Source of the DNA: a virus
Virus record (IMG/VR): IMGVR_UViG_3300044681_000098
Span: 1 to 64,000 of that record
Strand: one strand, 5' to 3'
DNA length: 64,000 nucleotides
Shown here: piece after piece, positions 1 through 6,553 of the stretch
Numbering within the stretch: the stretch's first letter is position 1
Layout: the number at the start of each line of letters is the position of its first letter
The notes under the pieces: model-generated
Databases searched by the model: none
The model's input: the letters and a program-made list of their open reading frames with translations, nothing else
Told to the model about the DNA's origin: nothing
Translations under genes and position numbers: made by a program

Positions 1-119
1 TGAAAGATGTCATGGGCACAATTGATAAGTTTTGGTCAGTCCTCAAAGAAGATGAAAAAGATTATTTGCAATCTGCTCGTTGGGCACTTGACAATAAAGC
101 AGAATGGAAGTATGATTAA
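1..119 (+). CDS. C-terminal fragment of an unidentified protein
   Basis: An open frame enters from the left edge, read from base 3, and stops with TAA at 117-119. The visible 38 residues are charged and helical-looking, with a short DKFW segment and the C-terminus EWKYD. The family is not recognisable from so little sequence. The stop lies 6 nt before a tRNA gene, so the gene probably belongs to the same plus-strand unit. Confidence 0.6.
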   Translation, partial: KDVMGTIDKFWSVLKEDEKDYLQSARWALDNKAEWKYD

Positions 120-125
120 GGTTAT

Positions 126-201
126 GCTGGTTTAGCTCAGTTGGTAGAGCAACTGCCTTGTAAGCAGTAGGTCGTCAGTTCGAATCCGACAACCAGCACC
201 A
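126..201 (+). tRNA. tRNA-Thr (anticodon TGT)
   Basis: A cloverleaf can be drawn. The acceptor GCTGGTT (126-132) pairs with AACCAGC (191-197), the D-arm contains GCTCAGTTGGTAGAGC, the anticodon loop is CTTGTAA with anticodon TGT, and the T-arm contains GTTCGAATC. The discriminator is A198 and CCA is encoded (199-201). It reads ACA threonine codons. It is one of four ordinary tRNA genes in the window. Confidence 0.95.
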
Positions 202-238
202 AATATATCGGAGTATCAGAGTTTGAAATTTGAATTTT

Positions 239-246
239 TATAAATA
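239..246 (+). promoter_or_regulatory. T4-type late promoter motif TATAAATA
   Basis: A perfect TATAAATA octamer, the T4 gp55/gp33 late promoter core, lies 18 nt before the start codon of the HNH gene. A strong AGGAGG ribosome site follows at about 254-259. Whether it is used is inferred only from the motif and its position. Confidence 0.45.
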
Positions 247-264
247 ATTGTATAGGAGGATCTT

Positions 265-738
265 ATGCAAACCAATAAAAATTCACTATCAAACTTGAAC
301 ATAGCCAATACGTTAAAACGTGGTTGTGTTCACTGCGGTAAAGAGTTAACCCTCGCTAATATCAAGAAACATGAGAAAGCATGTGGTAAACCGAAAGAGA
401 TGAAAGAATGCCCTGTCTGTGGCACTATGCATAGTAAGGGTGGAGTGACGTGTTCGTATAGTTGTTCAAATACTTACTTTAGAAGTGGTAAGAATAACCC
501 AAACTGGGGTGATAATAACTATCGACAAATATGTTTTAATACACATGGTATGAAATGTATCGTGTGTGGTGAAGAAAAGATTTTAGCTGTGCACCATTTG
601 AATGAAGATCATAGCGACAACCGACCAGAGAATTTGGTTCCGATGTGTCCTACTCATCATCAATATGTTCATAGCAAGTATAGGGATGAAGTTCAACCCT
701 ATATTGACAAGTTTCTCGGTGTAGGACAGTCTGGTTAA
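265..738 (+). CDS. HNH homing-type endonuclease with zinc-knuckle N-terminus
   Basis: This 157-residue protein has two CxxC-type zinc modules (C21/C24 and C50/C52, then C63/C67). They are followed by an HNH domain starting at C98-C101 (CIVCGEE), with the HH pair at 110-111, an RPENLVPMC segment and HH at 131-132. Such proteins nick or cut DNA and are usually selfish free-standing genes in T4-like phages. ATG at 265 has an AGGAGG site 6 nt upstream. The last eight codons and the stop lie inside the tRNA-Pro gene, consistent with insertion next to a tRNA. Confidence 0.85.
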   Translation: MQTNKNSLSNLNIANTLKRGCVHCGKELTLANIKKHEKACGKPKEMKECPVCGTMHSKGGVTCSYSCSNTYFRSGKNNPNWGDNNYRQICFNTHGMKCIVCGEEKILAVHHLNEDHSDNRPENLVPMCPTHHQYVHSKYRDEVQPYIDKFLGVGQSG

Positions 739-792
739 TCCGTCTGCTTTGGGAGCAGAAGATCGCAAGTTCGAATCTTGCCACCGAGACCA
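715..792 (+). tRNA. tRNA-Pro (anticodon TGG)
   Basis: The acceptor CTCGGTG (715-721) pairs with CACCGAG (782-788). The anticodon stem TCTGC/GCAGA encloses the loop TTTGGGA, giving anticodon TGG with G at position 37 as is usual for proline tRNAs. The T-arm contains AGTTCGAATCT, the discriminator is A789 and CCA is encoded (790-792). The first 24 nt are also the 3' end of the upstream HNH gene. Confidence 0.93.
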
Positions 793-807
793 AAAAAAGA
801 AGTGACC

Positions 808-1470
808 ATGAAACGAATGGCAATCTATGTAAGGCATCCAGAGTGTTCCACTGATTGTGTCAACGCAATGATACATGCTTTGTCATCTGATTACCAGATA
901 AGAGTTTTCACAGAGAATGAGATAGATGATGGATTGTTTGAAGGTTTAGATGTTATTGCTATTCCTGGTGGCTTCGGTGAAGCTGATTCGTATTTTGACT
1001 TCTTCAATAGAACAACTGCGAATCGAATAGCAAAGTTTATTGAAGATGGTGGGCACTACCTTGGTATTTGTATGGGTGCTTACTGGGCTGGGTATAGATA
1101 CTTTGATATACTTGATGGCATTGACGCTGTTCAGTATATCAAGCAACCGAATGCTACGATCAGAAGATCATATTCGACTGTTGCTGAAGTTGATTGGAAT
1201 GGTACGAAAGAACATATGTACTTCTATGATGGATGTGCATTCGTTGGTGAAGTTGATAGGTGTAAGGTGATATCCAGATATGCCAATGGTGATCCAATGG
1301 CAATCATTCAAGGGAGAATCGGAGTCATCGGTTGTCATCCTGAAGCACCAAAGGATTGGTATGAAGGTAAATGGAAATACATAAACAAATACTGGAGTGA
1401 TGGCAAGCATGCCAACCTCTTGTTAGAGTTTGTCAATGAGTTATGTAATGAAACTGTAATCAATTGTTAG
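808..1470 (+). CDS. BPL_N / class I glutamine-amidotransferase-like protein
   Basis: This 220-residue protein has the class I GATase-like fold seen in the N-terminal domain of some biotin-protein ligases (BPL_N). The fold is suggested by IPGGFGEAD near residue 53 and the nucleophile-elbow motif GICMGAYWAG, with the Cys near residue 88. A conserved CHPEAP sits near residue 175, where GATases carry their catalytic His/Glu. No ligase domain follows, so biotin ligation is not expected; the substrate is unknown. ATG 808 is chosen because the frame's upstream TTG lies inside tRNA-Pro. It is flanked by two tRNA genes. Confidence 0.75.
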   Translation: MKRMAIYVRHPECSTDCVNAMIHALSSDYQIRVFTENEIDDGLFEGLDVIAIPGGFGEADSYFDFFNRTTANRIAKFIEDGGHYLGICMGAYWAGYRYFDILDGIDAVQYIKQPNATIRRSYSTVAEVDWNGTKEHMYFYDGCAFVGEVDRCKVISRYANGDPMAIIQGRIGVIGCHPEAPKDWYEGKWKYINKYWSDGKHANLLLEFVNELCNETVINC

Positions 1471-1477
1471 AGAAGAT

Positions 1478-1560
1478 GCCCTGATGGCGGAATTGGTAGA
1501 CGCACTGGATTTAGGTTCCAGCGCTTCGGCGTGAGAGTTCGAGTCTCTCTTAGGGCACCA
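1478..1560 (+). tRNA. tRNA-Leu (anticodon TAG)
   Basis: This is a class II tRNA. The acceptor GCCCTGA (1478-1484) pairs with TTAGGGC (1550-1556), with one G-T pair. The anticodon stem CTGGA/TCCAG encloses TTTAGGT, giving anticodon TAG. A long variable arm, CGCTTCGGCGT, precedes the T-arm. The discriminator is A1557 and CCA is encoded. It begins 8 nt after the BPL_N-like gene. Confidence 0.95.
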
Positions 1561-1599
1561 CTTATGTTTTGTTGAATTTTTTGTTGAAAGGAAAGTGAA

Positions 1600-2166
1600 A
1601 TGAGAATTAACTTGCGCAAAGCAAGTGCCATTCAAAGCGAGATCCAAAAGATCCTCGCAACCACTCGTCTTGATGCTGATGTTAGCGTCACCGAGTACGA
1701 AGCTAATGTAGAGGAATTTCTCTACAAAGCAACTGTTGAATTCGCCGAGAAGGCACAACGTGTGATTCAACTCAACAACTGCCTATACAACATGCGCCAT
1801 GCTGTTGCTAGTGCGAATGCACAGGCTGTCAATCACTTCCTCACTGAGATCGAGCGCACTAATCGTTTGATCGCTGTTGCTGAAACTATCAGCAAAGCAC
1901 ACGTGATGAAGCCCATCACCGAGATCCGTGCACGTTTGGAAAAACTTGCAAAGACGGATGAGTCTAGCGCACGACTGTATGGTCGTGACCACGTGACAAC
2001 TTCTGCGGTAACGCAAGAGTTGGTTGATGGTGCGAAGGGAGACTTAAAGGCTCTTAAGCGCACTCGTCAGGAACTGCAGGATAAACTTCTTGCAGAGAAC
2101 ATCAACACTACTATCGAGTTGAATGACGAAATGGTAGTGTTGTTGAAAGAGGAAGGTCTCCTCTAA
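1600..2166 (+). CDS. Hypothetical helical (coiled-coil) protein
   Basis: This 188-residue protein is almost entirely predicted helix, rich in Ala, Glu, Lys and Leu, with heptad-like stretches from about residue 60 to 175. No catalytic motif, cysteine cluster or membrane segment is seen. ATG 1600 follows a GAAAGGAAAG ribosome site. It may be cotranscribed with tRNA-Leu, 39 nt upstream. The family was not recognised; a scaffold or nucleic-acid-associated role is only a guess. Confidence 0.75.
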   Translation: MRINLRKASAIQSEIQKILATTRLDADVSVTEYEANVEEFLYKATVEFAEKAQRVIQLNNCLYNMRHAVASANAQAVNHFLTEIERTNRLIAVAETISKAHVMKPITEIRARLEKLAKTDESSARLYGRDHVTTSAVTQELVDGAKGDLKALKRTRQELQDKLLAENINTTIELNDEMVVLLKEEGLL

Positions 2167-2469
2167 TTTTCGAGAGGTGGATTGCGATAATAGGCGTAGA
2201 GATGTTGCCACCGTATCTTGTTTACAAGATGCTCCAAAACTACTTAACGACCTGAAATCGTATATTCTCGACTTGCTGCTGATACCATAAAACAACTGCT
2301 TGTTGCTATCAGTAATAGGAGAACATTGCTTTTTGATGATTGCGTTTTGCTGAGACCAGGACATTAAATCCGTCTGCTTGTTTTTTGCCCATGCAATGTT
2401 TCAAAACCTGTTTGACCTTTTCACCTCTCACCCTTAAACTATATTGAACTATACTCATCGGAGAATTTT
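2167..2469 (+). other. Intergenic region (303 nt) before ahpC, with a tRNA-Pro-like fragment
   Basis: No convincing gene is seen on either strand. An open minus-strand frame crosses the left part but also runs 120 nt into the neighbouring gene, so it is doubtful. The segment at about 2357-2380 repeats part of the tRNA-Pro gene (AGGACA followed by AATCCGTCTGCTT), suggesting decayed or recombined tRNA DNA. A possible sigma70-type promoter for ahpC lies at the right end. Confidence 0.5.
2412..2440 (+). promoter_or_regulatory. Possible sigma70 promoter of ahpC-ahpD
   Basis: TTGACC (2412-2417), a 17-nt spacer and TAAACT (2435-2440) lie 30 nt before the ahpC start codon. The -35 box matches 5 of 6 and the -10 box 4 of 6 consensus bases, so this is a plausible but not strong promoter. 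Confidence 0.4.
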
Positions 2470-3021
2470 ATGAAGACAGTAGGTGATACACTTAAACCCT
2501 TTGCCGTAACAGGCATCAATCCAGGTAAAGATGACTTCTTTACCATCACAGAACAGTCCTTTGAAGGTAAATGGAAGGTTATCGTTTACTACCCAAAGGA
2601 CTTCACATTCGTATGCCCAACTGAGATTGTTGCATATGACAAACTATTCCAAGACTTTGCAGATCGTGACGCAGTATTGCTAACAGGTAGCACAGACAAT
2701 GAGTTCTGTAAACTTGCATGGCAACGTAGCCATGAAGATCTGAGCAAGATCAAACATATCCAGTTCGCTGACACACAGCGTGAGAATCCAGACACATACG
2801 AGAATCTGAGTTTGATTGAGCAACTCGGTGTGTTCTATCATCCAGCTGGCGCAGCACTTCGTGCGACATTCATTGTTGATCCAGAGAATGTTATTCAGCA
2901 CGTCACAGTCAACAACTTGAATGTTGGTCGTTCGCCTGAAGAAACTCTGCGTATCCTTGATGCGTTGCAGACTGGTGAACTCTGCGCATGTAACCGTACT
3001 GTTGGAGGAGAAACCCTATAA
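2470..3021 (+). CDS. ahpC: AhpC-type 2-Cys peroxiredoxin
   Basis: Peroxiredoxins reduce hydrogen peroxide, organic peroxides and peroxynitrite through an active-site cysteine. This 183-residue protein has the peroxidatic motif FVCPTE with C49 and a C-terminal pair C172/C174 in LCACNRTVGG. That three-cysteine layout resembles actinobacterial AhpC (C61/C174/C176 in M. tuberculosis), the type recycled by AhpD rather than AhpF. It is about 12 residues shorter at the N-terminus than that homologue. The stop overlaps the ahpD start (TAATG), so the two are translationally coupled. It probably protects the infected cell's cytoplasm or phage DNA from oxidative stress; the benefit is inferred. Confidence 0.93.
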   Translation: MKTVGDTLKPFAVTGINPGKDDFFTITEQSFEGKWKVIVYYPKDFTFVCPTEIVAYDKLFQDFADRDAVLLTGSTDNEFCKLAWQRSHEDLSKIKHIQFADTQRENPDTYENLSLIEQLGVFYHPAGAALRATFIVDPENVIQHVTVNNLNVGRSPEETLRILDALQTGELCACNRTVGGETL

Positions 3022-3527
3022 TGGCATTCAACGAAACCATCAAAGGTGCGTTGCCAGAATACGCAAAGGACACCAAGCTAAACTTGGACGCTGTCCTTTT
3101 GCGTAGTACATTGGACGCTGATGTGGCAATGGGTTGTGCTGTTGCTGCATTGGCTGCTACTGGTAACGGTAAGGTATTGAGCATCCTTCTAGCAGATGGA
3201 CCAGTGCATGCAGAGTCGGCAATGACTGCAGCAAGCATCATGGCACAGAACAATGTATGGTATCCGTATGTTGAGATGGCTGATGATGAAGCACTTAAAG
3301 GTCTACCTGCACAGCTACGCATGAACGCTATTATGAACCATGGTGGCACTACAAAGGCAAACTTTGAGGCATTTAGTTTAGCTGCAAGTATTGTTGGTAA
3401 GTGTCACTTCTGTGTCAAAGCCCACTATGATACTCTCAAGAAAGAAGGTTATACTGTAGAACAACTTCGTGACATTGGACGTATTGCTTCTGTCATGAAC
3501 AGTGTAGCCAAAGTTTTGAACTCATAA
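3021..3527 (+). CDS. ahpD: AhpD-family alkylhydroperoxidase
   Basis: AhpD re-reduces AhpC and has weak peroxidase activity of its own. This 168-residue protein has the full active-site signature E-x11-C-x2-C-x3-H: E116, C128, C131 (KCHFCVKAH) and H135. This is nearly the same spacing and numbering as M. tuberculosis AhpD (E118, C130, C133, H137). The length is also typical (about 175). The ATG overlaps the ahpC stop and has GGAGGAG just upstream inside ahpC. Together they form a complete peroxide-reducing couple. Reduction of AhpD itself would need host lipoamide or thioredoxin-like donors, since none is encoded nearby. Confidence 0.93.
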   Translation: MAFNETIKGALPEYAKDTKLNLDAVLLRSTLDADVAMGCAVAALAATGNGKVLSILLADGPVHAESAMTAASIMAQNNVWYPYVEMADDEALKGLPAQLRMNAIMNHGGTTKANFEAFSLAASIVGKCHFCVKAHYDTLKKEGYTVEQLRDIGRIASVMNSVAKVLNS

Positions 3528-3535
3528 ATAGGTTC

Positions 3536-3781
3536 ATGGGAGACATAGTAAGAGACATCATCAATCGAGCAAAGTATAGTTCGTTCTATGCAGTGAAAAC
3601 TCATGTTCGAGAAGGATGGATGCCCATTGGTAAAATCCCATACGACCTTCAGATAACAGGAGAGGACATGATAGTTCGTGTCCTCGCCATAAACGAAACT
3701 GAAGCAGTCAAACGTGTTAGTACTTGGTTAAGCGAGCAGTTAGAAGTTGGTAATGACTGGAGATTAGGATATGATCAATGA
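3536..3781 (+). CDS. Hypothetical protein, 81 aa
   Basis: This is a small soluble mixed alpha/beta protein with no recognised family. A CATAAATA late-promoter-like motif (3523-3530) precedes it by 5 nt, too close to serve as its own promoter with a normal leader. It overlaps the next small gene by 11 nt. Confidence 0.65.
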   Translation: MGDIVRDIINRAKYSSFYAVKTHVREGWMPIGKIPYDLQITGEDMIVRVLAINETEAVKRVSTWLSEQLEVGNDWRLGYDQ

Positions 3782-3950
3782 CGTACCCACCATCGCACTT
3801 AAAGAACATAAGTTTGTAAGATTCCCACATCAAAACATAACATTCAAATTTACTCGAGAGAAAGGAGAAGATTGGAAAGTTAGCGTGACCGATGAACAAC
3901 TAAACGAAATTGTTCAAAGGATTGCAGTTACGATCGATGACGGAAAATAA
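3771..3950 (+). CDS. Hypothetical protein, 59 aa
   Basis: An ATG at 3771 overlaps the previous gene's end and the frame runs to TAA at 3948-3950. The product begins MINDVPTIAL and is rich in Lys, Thr and Glu, with a central aromatic strand-like stretch. It fills the gap between two better-supported genes, and the downstream ribosome site (AAGGAG) overlaps its stop codon, as in tightly packed phage operons. The function is unknown. Confidence 0.6.
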   Translation: MINDVPTIALKEHKFVRFPHQNITFKFTREKGEDWKVSVTDEQLNEIVQRIAVTIDDGK

Positions 3951-3960
3951 GGAGATGTCT

Positions 3961-4221
3961 ATGTCGAGCGAAGAAACCAAAGAAGCAAGAAGTCGCCGAA
4001 ACCTTAAGACAATCAGTGCATGTTTGAAGCAAGCAAAGATTGCCAAAGCACATGGTCTGCAAGTTGACACCGTGCACTACTACGCAAAGCATCATGCAAT
4101 GGATTGCGGAAACCCAAAGTGTGTCATGTGTGGAAACCCAAGGAAAACGTGGAAAGAAAAGACAATCCAAGAGAAGCGATCCGACTCTGGACTAAGGCAT
4201 ATTGAGTTCGATTCAGCCTAA
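3961..4221 (+). CDS. Small basic zinc-knuckle-like protein
   Basis: This 86-residue basic protein has a short cysteine cluster CGNPKCVMC (residues about 53-61) followed by GNPRK and a KEKTIQEKR tail. Such a tail occurs in small conserved phage proteins of unknown role. ATG 3961 is preferred over the in-frame ATG 3955 because AAGGAG (about 3948-3953) is 7 nt from 3961 but almost touches 3955. Two terminator hairpins follow. A nucleic-acid-binding role is inferred from charge and cysteines only. Confidence 0.7.
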   Translation: MSSEETKEARSRRNLKTISACLKQAKIAKAHGLQVDTVHYYAKHHAMDCGNPKCVMCGNPRKTWKEKTIQEKRSDSGLRHIEFDSA

Positions 4222-4230
4222 AAACCCCTA

Positions 4231-4255
4231 AAACCCTGCCAAAAGTAGGGTTTTT
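4231..4255 (+). terminator. Rho-independent terminator 1
   Basis: AAACCCT (4231-4237) and AGGGTTT (4247-4253) form a 7-bp stem followed by T residues. It ends the upstream operon just after the small zinc-knuckle-like gene. Confidence 0.7.
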
Positions 4256-4271
4256 CAGCCAAAAACCTTAG

Positions 4272-4299
4272 AAAAACCCTCATTTTTTGAGGGTTTTTT
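4272..4299 (+). terminator. Rho-independent terminator 2 (tandem)
   Basis: AAAAACCCTCA (4272-4282) pairs with TGAGGGTTTTT (4288-4298), giving an 11-bp stem with a T-rich tail. It is the second of a tandem pair and sits immediately before a strong promoter, so it insulates the following operon. Confidence 0.85.
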
Positions 4300-4310
4300 G
4301 CATTTAGTGC

Positions 4311-4339
4311 TTGACTTTTATTCGGAATTGTTGTATAAT
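4311..4339 (+). promoter_or_regulatory. Strong sigma70-type (early) promoter
   Basis: TTGACT (4311-4316), a 17-nt spacer and TATAAT (4334-4339) form a near-consensus promoter. The spacer begins TTTATTC, as in the promoter at 26892. The leader downstream (AAAGTCGAAAAGGA) is also shared with that promoter. Confidence 0.88.
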
Positions 4340-4369
4340 ATATCCATGAAAGTCGAAAAGGAAAAGAAA

Positions 4370-4759
4370 ATGTCTGATCTGAAAATTACCCTCCCTGCTG
4401 GTCGTTACTTCGTTGGTGATGTCGGTGGTGTTAGTCGTCCATACGTTGCCATCCCTGCTCGGTCTTCGGTGTTCTACTCTGATTGTGGCGCTGTTGAAAT
4501 TGAGATTGCTGGTGGTGGTTCGTGCATGCCTGATGTCGATGCCTTTTCGATCTTCGGTGTCTGCGATGCTGATGATGTCTTTGGCAGTGCTGATTGCGCT
4601 GACGAAAATGGTGTGATTGAATTGACATACCCCACTGAAGTCGTTTACAATTTTGACTATCTTGAGATTGTGAATGTGCTGAAGTTTTCGGTGTGCCGTG
4701 ATGCTGGTCTGAAGTTTACTTCGACTGAAGAAGAATTTGATGGTGCTTCGTTCGCCTGA
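4370..4759 (+). CDS. Hypothetical early protein, 129 aa
   Basis: An acidic beta-rich protein beginning MSDLKITLPAGRYFVGD. An AGRYFVGD-like opening is found in conserved phage and bacterial proteins of unknown function. ATG 4370 is chosen over the in-frame ATG 4346. The latter would fall on the predicted transcription start, while 4370 has AAAAGGAA 7-8 nt upstream in a leader repeated before another gene that can only use it as 5' UTR. It is the first gene of an operon with GP88. Confidence 0.75.
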   Translation: MSDLKITLPAGRYFVGDVGGVSRPYVAIPARSSVFYSDCGAVEIEIAGGGSCMPDVDAFSIFGVCDADDVFGSADCADENGVIELTYPTEVVYNFDYLEIVNVLKFSVCRDAGLKFTSTEEEFDGASFA

Positions 4760-4765
4760 GGAAAT

Positions 4766-4942
4766 ATGATGTACGAGAAATACGAATCCGACTTGGCTGT
4801 TGTGAAAAAAGAATTGGAATCTCAAGGTATCAAGAACTATACCGTATACCCTGCCAATAACTGTGTTGGTGTCACCTATGGTCGTGTTAGTTCGTATTAC
4901 ATTGTGAAAAACGGTGTCGTTGTTGACATCCAAATTGACTGA
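4766..4942 (+). CDS. Hypothetical protein, 58 aa
   Basis: This short frame starts at ATG 4766 (or 4769) after a TGAGGAAA ribosome site overlapping the previous stop. The product (MMYEKYESDL...) looks like a small alpha-beta domain with a final hydrophobic strand VVVDIQID. The context and ribosome site support it as real. No family was recognised. Confidence 0.65.
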   Translation: MMYEKYESDLAVVKKELESQGIKNYTVYPANNCVGVTYGRVSSYYIVKNGVVVDIQID

Positions 4943-4951
4943 GGATATATC

Positions 4952-5650
4952 ATGAAACTGTTGACTGTGGGAAACCCCAAATTGCTCAAAGGTGCCAAGA
5001 AAGGTTATCTGTCTTCTGTGCTGCACTTTGCACCTGCGGATCTGTCAGGTAAAGAAGTTTGCCCTAAGCGCACTGCTGGTTGCACAGCTGCATGCCTGAA
5101 CACTGCTGGTCGTGGTGGTATCTTCAAGAAAGGTGAATCGACCAATGTGATTCAGCAAGCACGTATCCGTAAGACCAAGATGTTCTTTGAGAATCGTGCT
5201 GGCTTCTTGAGCGAGTTGTATGCTGAGATTCGTAAGACGATCACTTATGCCGAGAAGAAAGGTTTGATCCCTGTGTTCCGACTGAATGGCACCAGCGATC
5301 TGGCTTGGGAGAAGTATGAAGTGCAAGAAGGTAAGAACATTTTCCAGATGTTCCCTAACGTGCAATTCTATGACTATACTAAGGTGAACAATCGTAAGGT
5401 TAGCCATATTCCTAACTACCACCTGACTTTCTCTAAAGCAGATGGCAACGATATGGACGTGCGTATTGCCCTGTCCAATGGTATGAATGTGGCTGCGGTC
5501 TTCCGCAAAGAGTTGCCTGAGACTTATCTGGGTCGTAAGGTTATCAATGGAGACGAAACTGATCTTCGTTTTCTGGATGAAAAGAATGTGATCGTGGGTC
5601 TGAAGGCTAAAGGTAAAGCCAAGAAAGACACTTCTGGTTTTGTTATTTAA
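4952..5650 (+). CDS. GP88-family protein
   Basis: This 232-residue protein matches the gene-product-88 family known from mycobacteriophages and other phages. Diagnostic features are an N-terminal GNPKLLKG, a cysteine cluster VCPKRTAGCTAACLNTAGRG (residues about 36-55) and the later LNGTSDLAWE and FYDYTK segments. The cysteines could bind a metal or an Fe-S cluster, which is unproven. The molecular function of the family is unknown. It follows two small genes in the operon from the 4311 promoter, with ATG 4952 after GAGGATAT. Confidence 0.82.
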   Translation: MKLLTVGNPKLLKGAKKGYLSSVLHFAPADLSGKEVCPKRTAGCTAACLNTAGRGGIFKKGESTNVIQQARIRKTKMFFENRAGFLSELYAEIRKTITYAEKKGLIPVFRLNGTSDLAWEKYEVQEGKNIFQMFPNVQFYDYTKVNNRKVSHIPNYHLTFSKADGNDMDVRIALSNGMNVAAVFRKELPETYLGRKVINGDETDLRFLDEKNVIVGLKAKGKAKKDTSGFVI

Positions 5651-5660
5651 GGAGATTGAC

Positions 5661-6137
5661 ATGGGTTTGGATATGTACTTGGACGCTAAGCGATACTTGT
5701 CTCGTCACTTCGATCACTTCGGTGAAGGTGATACCGAGATCATCGAGACCTGCAATCGTATGCTTGGCATCGATGGTAGTGATGATGAAGACTATTCGGT
5801 GAAGGAAGTTACGGTGCGTGTAGCCTACTGGCGTAAAGCCAATGCCATTCATAGGTGGTTCATTGATAACTGCTCGGACGATGGCGTTGACGACTGCCGA
5901 CCGATGTATGTTAGCACAGACCAGCTGAAGCAGCTGCGAAACGTATGCAGTGAGGTGCTAGCAGATCGTAGTAAAGCAGACCAGTTGCTTCCGACTATGA
6001 CTGGTTTCTTCTTTGGAAACAATGACTATGGCGACTATTACTTTGAGGATGTTCAGCATACGTTGGATCGCCTAGATAAGATTTTGAGCGATAAGAGTTT
6101 GGAACGATGTGATTTTTACTATCAAGCGAGTTGGTAA
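5661..6137 (+). CDS. Conserved MGLDMYL-type phage protein
   Basis: This 158-residue acidic protein opens with MGLDMYLDAKRYLS, a conserved N-terminus in many phage and bacterial hypothetical proteins. It has a central WRKANAIHRWF segment (residues about 54-64) and FFGNNDYGDYYFED near residue 115. ATG 5661 has AAGGAG 6 nt upstream. Its stop overlaps the next ATG (TAATG). The function is unknown. Confidence 0.8.
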   Translation: MGLDMYLDAKRYLSRHFDHFGEGDTEIIETCNRMLGIDGSDDEDYSVKEVTVRVAYWRKANAIHRWFIDNCSDDGVDDCRPMYVSTDQLKQLRNVCSEVLADRSKADQLLPTMTGFFFGNNDYGDYYFEDVQHTLDRLDKILSDKSLERCDFYYQASW

Positions 6138-6553
6138 TGCGTTGGATTGAGAATGTTAGTATGAGCGATATTCATCTTGGTCACCATAGTGATCTGGGTG
6201 AAAACACGATGCTGATCCGTATACAGGATCCAGCGACTGAGTTCAAGAGCACCAAGTATACTTTCAAAGAGGAACATCGCTTTGAGTTTCTGGATGCCGA
6301 GGACGAAGATGGTTTCCCAGATGAGACCAAGATCAGCGATCAGCAAGCAGCCGAACTCGTTGCTTTGTTGAATCGTGCATTGGCTACTAACATGAATGTC
6401 ATGGTTCACTGCCATGCAGGTATCTGCCGTAGTGGTGCTGTGACTGAAGTTGGAACGATGATAGGGTTTACTGCTACGGAAAGATTCCGTCAACCAAACC
6501 TGCGAGTCAAATACAAAATGATGAAAGAATTGGGGCTAACCTATGGGAACTAA
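6137..6553 (+). CDS. Dual-specificity / tyrosine phosphatase-like protein
   Basis: This 138-residue protein carries the Cys-based phosphatase P-loop HCHAGICRSG, i.e. C-x5-R with C92 and R98 followed by Ser. That is the signature of dual-specificity and tyrosine phosphatases. Acidic residues around 31-62 could include the general acid. It is short for the family and may be a minimal domain. Likely substrates are phosphoproteins, RNA 5' ends or phosphoinositide-like molecules; the sequence does not tell which. The ATG overlaps the previous stop by 1 nt. Confidence 0.8.
   Translation: MRWIENVSMSDIHLGHHSDLGENTMLIRIQDPATEFKSTKYTFKEEHRFEFLDAEDEDGFPDETKISDQQAAELVALLNRALATNMNVMVHCHAGICRSGAVTEVGTMIGFTATERFRQPNLRVKYKMMKELGLTYGN

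Noticed and set aside
778-807. Upstream TTG start for the BPL_N-like gene
   Set aside because: The added codons lie in the T-arm and CCA end of tRNA-Pro; ATG 808 has a usual position.
2044-2364. Minus-strand frame of 106 codons before ahpC
   Set aside because: It overlaps 120 nt of the upstream gene, shows no ribosome site and no recognisable family. A decayed gene remains possible.
4346-4369. Earlier in-frame ATG of the 129-aa early gene
   Set aside because: It falls on the predicted transcript start, and the same leader serves as 5' UTR at 26930-26950.
4304-5026. Minus-strand open frame of 240 codons
   Set aside because: It lies opposite two well-supported plus genes with promoter and ribosome sites and gives a His/Thr/Asn-rich composition typical of antisense shadow.
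5045-5662. Minus-strand open frame of 205 codons
   Set aside because: It is exactly antisense to the GP88-family gene.
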